DNA of 25,994 nucleotides, taken from contig JADNYV010000478.1 of NCBI GenBank assembly GCA_015501055.1, forward strand, positions 1-25,994. Direction: 5' to 3'. Source of the stretch: Mucidula mucida (taxonomy: Eukaryota > Basidiomycota > Agaricomycetes > Agaricales > Physalacriaceae). Each line of letters opens with the position of its first letter. The first letter of the stretch is position 1. This document shows, in pieces, positions 22,901 to 25,994 of this stretch. Under the pieces are notes generated by a model. That model worked only from the letters and a program-made list of their open reading frames with translations, was not told where the DNA came from and did not search any database. The translations under genes were made by a program, and so were the position numbers.

Positions 22901-23531
22901 ACCACGCTGGTGAGTTTTTATCTTTCGAACATATGAAGATTTCTGAACAGTAGATAGGTGTGCTGGCGAAGCTACTACAGAAACTCCACGACGTTGGGAT
23001 ATTGACCGATGATTTGGCTCTTCCGGAGAACCCATGGGATCTGGAGGCCATCTATCGCGGTCTTTGCCACCTTCCGAAAGAGGGCTCGCGGAAGCGCCGT
23101 ATCGACTTTTTGACAGTGCCTTGGAGATCAAGAGGCGCTGCGCTTTTGTATTACACGGTAAGCAAGCAAATAACGCTACTTTTGGTATCTGCTTACCGGG
23201 CGTCATAGGGAGACGACATCGTGAGTACAGAATCTTCTTTGAGTTTATTCACTAAACGTACACTTGCAGTTCAATCGCGCTATGCGGCTGAAGGCCAACC
23301 ATGCGGGATATTCACTGAATCAAAAGGGATTGTTCGAGGGAGTCATTCGTAATCCCAGCAATCGCACTATCAAGCTGGACGCTGGTTCGTTGGTTCCTAC
23401 TCTGTTACAGGGCTTGCTAATGGGTGTCATTCACAGGGATACTGCGCGCGTCGGAGACGGAGGAAGAAATCTTTGAGATTCTAAAGGTGCCCTGGCAAGA
23501 GCCCCACGAACGCGTCAGGAACTTTAATTGA
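19927..23531 (+). CDS. POL4: family X DNA polymerase, Pol lambda/Pol4 type (BRCT + lyase + polymerase)
   Basis: Gap-filling polymerase of non-homologous end joining and base excision repair, acting in the nucleus. Eighteen exons in consistent phase give 915 residues: 19927-20033, 20087-20242, 20293-20364, 20418-20552, 20601-21111, 21158-21769, 21819-21923, 21970-22023, 22075-22150, 22206-22297, 22350-22449, 22504-22623, 22679-22741, 22787-22909, 22958-23157, 23209-23220, 23270-23384, 23437-23531. The N terminus is disordered, with KKRKKTK as a likely nuclear signal. A BRCT domain spans about 300-385 (WVELGV, VRWEWVADGI). The 8-kDa domain carries the hairpin DGVGIKTAAK; its last Lys (640) aligns with the lyase nucleophile K72 of Pol beta. 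The palm has GSYRRGKADCGDIDIM with metal ligands D759 and D761, and RRIDF supplies D825. The thumb stretch is YYTGDDIFNRAMRLKA. No lesions were seen. It is longer than human Pol lambda because of the disordered regions. Confidence 0.95.
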
Positions 23532-23732
23532 ATCCTGCGACACAAGAGAGGCAGCGGCGGGTAAGGAGGTCTACTATCGATTGTCGCCAGTGCGAACGAA
23601 CCTCTGACAGTGTTCGCGTCGTTGTAAATATGATATTCAATATGTAGGATTTACTGGGCACATGTTATTACATCAGATCTATGTAGAGAGTTATCCTTGT
23701 ATAATAGAGAGCGACCAAGGTTTCCGTACGAC
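23532..23732. other. short intergenic stretch after the polymerase gene
   Basis: About 200 bases between the polymerase stop codon and the downstream end of the F-box remnant on the other strand. The two are convergent, so this should hold the polymerase 3' untranslated region. Nothing else is recognisable. Confidence 0.5.
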
Positions 23733-24427
23733 TTACGCGCAGAACCTACACTCCAACTGAGCAAGGGTAGACAAGTCGACGCCCATGCCTTTTTCGAAAA
23801 AGTCGTATTAGTGTTTGAACTGGTGTTCCAACTTTTCCAACCAGAGCTCCTCAAGCAAACCGAATGGCTCGGTGAGGAGAATGGCTATTACCTTTGTCAG
23901 TAAACAGAACTTGGCGGACTTCCATCTCCGGGTTTTCTTTGAATAGCGCGACGAGGGTGGGTATGATAAGTTTAAGAGCAGCAGAGTCCGCCTCGGAGGG
24001 AAGTAGTGAGAATGTCAGAGGATGTTTACCGCTTCTTTCTAACGCGAGAGAAAGATTGCTGCAACGCGATAGATATACAGGCCGAGCGATAGACAGTGCT
24101 ATGTTCGCCCACAAGGAGAGCGGCCCGCCTTTAGCGTCGCGAGACTCTGGCGAGATTCCAAGGAGCGGCAGAGTTATCGCCGACGGTGTACCCCCCTGCA
24201 CCGAGTATGGTGAAAATGGTGAACAAGATATCGTCTGGGAGGTTCTGCACAGTGGCCGTCAATGATGATAGAAGGCTGTTAAGGTTGGAAGTCCAAGAAT
24301 GAATGGTATGCCAAATATGGCCAACTGCAGAGCACAGCTTGTGAGCAGAAGAAATGCGAGCTGAAAAAGATAAATTCGATTGAATTTGATAAACGCAGAA
24401 TGCTAAAATATACGGAGGAACATGCAC
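23733..24427 (-). pseudogene. F-box protein fragment, frameshifted and truncated
   Basis: F-box proteins recruit substrates to SCF ubiquitin ligases; Agaricomycetes carry large, fast-turnover families. On the minus strand the first frame (24427-24131) contains an F-box: VQNLPDDILFTIFTI followed by APWNLARVSRR and then a stop. The protein sense continues in another frame (about 24150-23851) with DAKGGPLSLWANIAL and LALERSGKHPLTFSLLPSE, which is the usual continuation after the F-box in this family. A few bases are therefore missing where a WR-type residue pair is expected. A third frame (to about 23733) adds LLEELWLEKLEHQF and DLSTLAQLECRF with stops. It is far shorter than usual family members (400-600 residues). 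Its start lies only 36 bases from the inner edge of inverted-repeat arm B. Confidence 0.7.
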
Positions 24428-24562
24428 GCGCAGATAGAAAGATGGGTGGATTTCAATCGTGTTAAGTGACGTGGGAAAGTATTTGTCAGCTCGATAAACC
24501 TTGTCTCCTCGTCAACGCCAACGACATCAAGACTCCCTCAAGACCGTCAAGAATCCCTCAAA

Positions 24563-25739
24563 ATGGTGAGCAGCCGCTATCATATGGCTCGGAGCTCTAG
24601 CACACGCGGTCTCCTCGTTGAAACTTAAAAAACGAGTTGGATGGTAAGTTCCGCTTTGGATGACCTTTCTCGCTAATCTGACTAGAATGTAGACCGCGCC
24701 AGCAAATTCACAGTTAGTCGCTGAGCATTTGCGATGAAGCACTATATACGCTGGGCCTGCATCGAGAGATGTATGGCGCTAGAGCTCCGAAGCCCAAGAA
24801 AATCAGAATGATTGCTGATTGCTTCGTCTCAATGACCAGCCTCCCAAAACGAAAGCCGGATCCGCCAAGAAGCCCGCTGCTGCGCCCTTTGGTGTGAGCA
24901 AAGCGACCAAGGCGAAGAAGAACCCTCTTTTCGAGGCCAAGCCCAAAAACTTTGGTATCGGTGAGTCAAATCATATAGATGCGCCGCACTTTTTGTTGAC
25001 AGCGATACAGGCCAGGATGTACAGCACACCACCGACTTGACTCGTTTCGTCAAATGGCCTGAATACGTCCGCCTCCAGCGCCAAAAGGTTATCCTGAACC
25101 AGCGTCTAAAGGTTCCCCCTGCCATTGCCCAGTTTACACACACGCTCGACAAGAACACTGCTACTCAATTGTTCAAGCTTCTGAACAAGTACCGTCCCGA
25201 GACCACCGCCGAGAAGAAGGCTCGTCTCACAGCTACCGCTGCTGCTGCCGCCGAAGACAAGAAGGAGGTTTGTGCGCATCTGTTGATATATTGGTTTTGT
25301 CTCATTCTGGCGTAGGAGACCAAGAAGCCTCTATTCGTCAAGTACGGCCTCAACCACATCGTTGCCCTTATCGAGGCCAAGAAGGCATCGCTCGTCGTAT
25401 CGCCACGATGTCGACCCCATCGAGCTCGTCGTCTACCTGCCCGCTCTCTGCCGCAAGATGGGTGTCCCCTACGTTATCGTCAAGGGGAAAGCGCGTCTCG
25501 GCACAGTCGTTCACAAAAAGACTGCCGCCGTTGTCGCCCTTCAGGATGTGAAGAGCGAGGACCAGCGGGAACTCGCTACCCTCGTCAGTGCTGCCAAGGC
25601 GAATTTCTCTGACAAGTACGAGGAGCAGCGCAGACAGTGGGGTGGAGGACTCCGTGGCAACAAGTCCACTCAAATGCTCCGCAAGCGCGCCAAGGCTGCT
25701 GGCCAGAGCGTGACTTCTGCATCGCTCGGCAAGCTCTGA
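24563..25739 (+). CDS. RPL8: 60S ribosomal protein eL8 (L7Ae/L30e family), copy B, with a frame disruption
   Basis: Second eL8 gene. Exons: ATG alone at 24563-24565 (GTGAGC donor), or alternatively ATG at 24641-24643 before GTAAGT; then 24840-24960, 25011-25267 and 25316-25739. Both start options splice to give MPPKTKAG. Compared with copy A the internal exons differ at about 15 bases but only one residue (A to V in [12 protein letters not shown]); the rest are synonymous. At 25391-25405 the frame breaks in the same place as in copy A, but by a different change: here two bases are missing relative to the expected SLVVIAHDVD codons. The conserved frame resumes as [16 protein letters not shown] and runs to SASLGKL, stop at 25737-25739. 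Either both copies are sequence-error victims at one site, or both are recently broken, or translation is recoded. Purifying selection elsewhere makes long-standing decay unlikely. Confidence 0.9.
24724..24823 (+). ncRNA. possible box C/D snoRNA in eL8 intron 1 (copy B)
   Basis: Plus-strand counterpart of the conserved intron block at 3542-3641. AGCA at 24724-24727 can pair with TGCT at 24820-24823; the C-box-like GCGATGA is at 24731-24737 and the D-box CTGA at 24815-24818. Only one base differs from copy A inside the block, at the position just before the D box. D'/C' boxes are not convincing and no rRNA target is identified, so the assignment is speculative. Confidence 0.25.
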
Positions 25740-25842
25740 ACGGGTTTATTTGACGGTCTTGGGGGTCAACTTAGTATGCTATGTACTGTAGATATGCTCA
25801 TGTTATACAGTATGGATGTGATGTTCGCTTGTACTGTTTCCC

Positions 25843-25994
25843 AAATGATTGTGCATTAACAAGTACACGCAACCCTGATTTAGGGTCAGAGATTTCTTAC
25901 CGCCTGCTTTGATGGTCTTCTCGCCTTTGGATCTGCCTCCAGGCGTCATCCAGCTGATAACGGATCAACTAGCCTCCCCAGCAGACTACATCCT
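25843..25994. other. right edge: no supported gene, possible minus-strand first exon
   Basis: The last 150 bases lie beyond the eL8 3' flank. On the minus strand an ATG at 25947-25949 opens MTPGGRSKGEKTIKAG, followed by a good GTAAGA donor at 25900-25895, so a gene start leaving the arm region is conceivable. The fragment is too short to identify, and nothing else supports it. Confidence 0.2.

Larger units (their letters stand above)
24463..25842 (+). repeat. arm B of the ~1.38-kb inverted repeat (eL8 gene plus flanks)
   Basis: This segment is the inverted counterpart of 2518-3892. The left edge is sharp: TAAGTGACGTGGG at 24463 is shared, while the bases to its left do not match arm A. The right edge fades within the eL8 3' untranslated region after a shared CTTGTACTGTT at about 25828-25838. 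By eye, the last exons differ by two substitutions plus the small indels at the frame-break site over about 425 bases. The two internal exons before it differ by about 15 substitutions in 378 bases. Confidence 0.93.

Noticed and set aside
24463..24840. Inverted-repeat arms as ends of one huge transposon
   Set aside because: The arms are a complete intron-bearing ribosomal protein gene with ordinary flanks; there is no transposase, no target duplication and no terminal motif.
1..25994. tRNA genes, rRNA or CRISPR arrays
   Set aside because: GTTCGAA-like strings occur only inside coding exons without cloverleaf partners; no regularly spaced repeats are present.

Overview
The window looks like nuclear DNA of a mushroom-forming basidiomycete (Agaricomycetes). 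Genes are broken by many short GT-AG introns (about 45-56 nt), and the gene set fits that group: an NACHT-WD40 NLR-type gene, an IRG-like GTPase, a CRH-type GH16 wall enzyme, an F-box fragment and a decayed cytochrome P450. No prokaryotic signals are present.

Layout, left to right: (1) 1-1735, a cytochrome P450 pseudogene cut by the left edge. (2) 2518-3892, arm A of a large inverted repeat, holding a minus-strand gene for ribosomal protein eL8. (3) 3920-4102, an orphan coding-like frame at the inner edge of arm A. (4) 4238-11350, a ~2,200-residue scaffold-type protein in about ten exons, tentatively of the fungal UNC80-C-terminal family. (5) 11721-14864, an NLR pseudogene (NACHT plus WD40), with a 255-bp MITE in one WD40 repeat. 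(6) 15698-17149, an eight-exon CRH-type GH16 transglycosylase on the minus strand. (7) 17453-18718, an IRG-like GTPase on the minus strand with an MGC lipidation-type N terminus and a long charged coiled coil. (8) 19927-23531, an 18-exon family X DNA polymerase (Pol lambda/Pol4 type), divergent from the GTPase. (9) 23733-24427, a frameshifted F-box fragment. (10) 24463-25842, arm B of the inverted repeat with a second eL8 gene on the plus strand.

The most striking structure is the pair of eL8 genes in inverted orientation about 20.6 kb apart. Their 5' exons differ almost only at synonymous sites, while their last exons are nearly identical. Both copies nevertheless carry a frame disruption at the same codons. 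Both also share a conserved 100-nt block in intron 1 with C/D snoRNA-like boxes. The second clear structure is the TA-flanked MITE, whose removal restores a WD40 reading frame. Ancestral host genes (eL8, polymerase, CRH enzyme, giant scaffold) look maintained, whereas accessory genes (P450, NLR, F-box) are decaying.

Exon boundaries were worked out by hand from splice sites and phase. Family assignments come from motif recognition without database searches.
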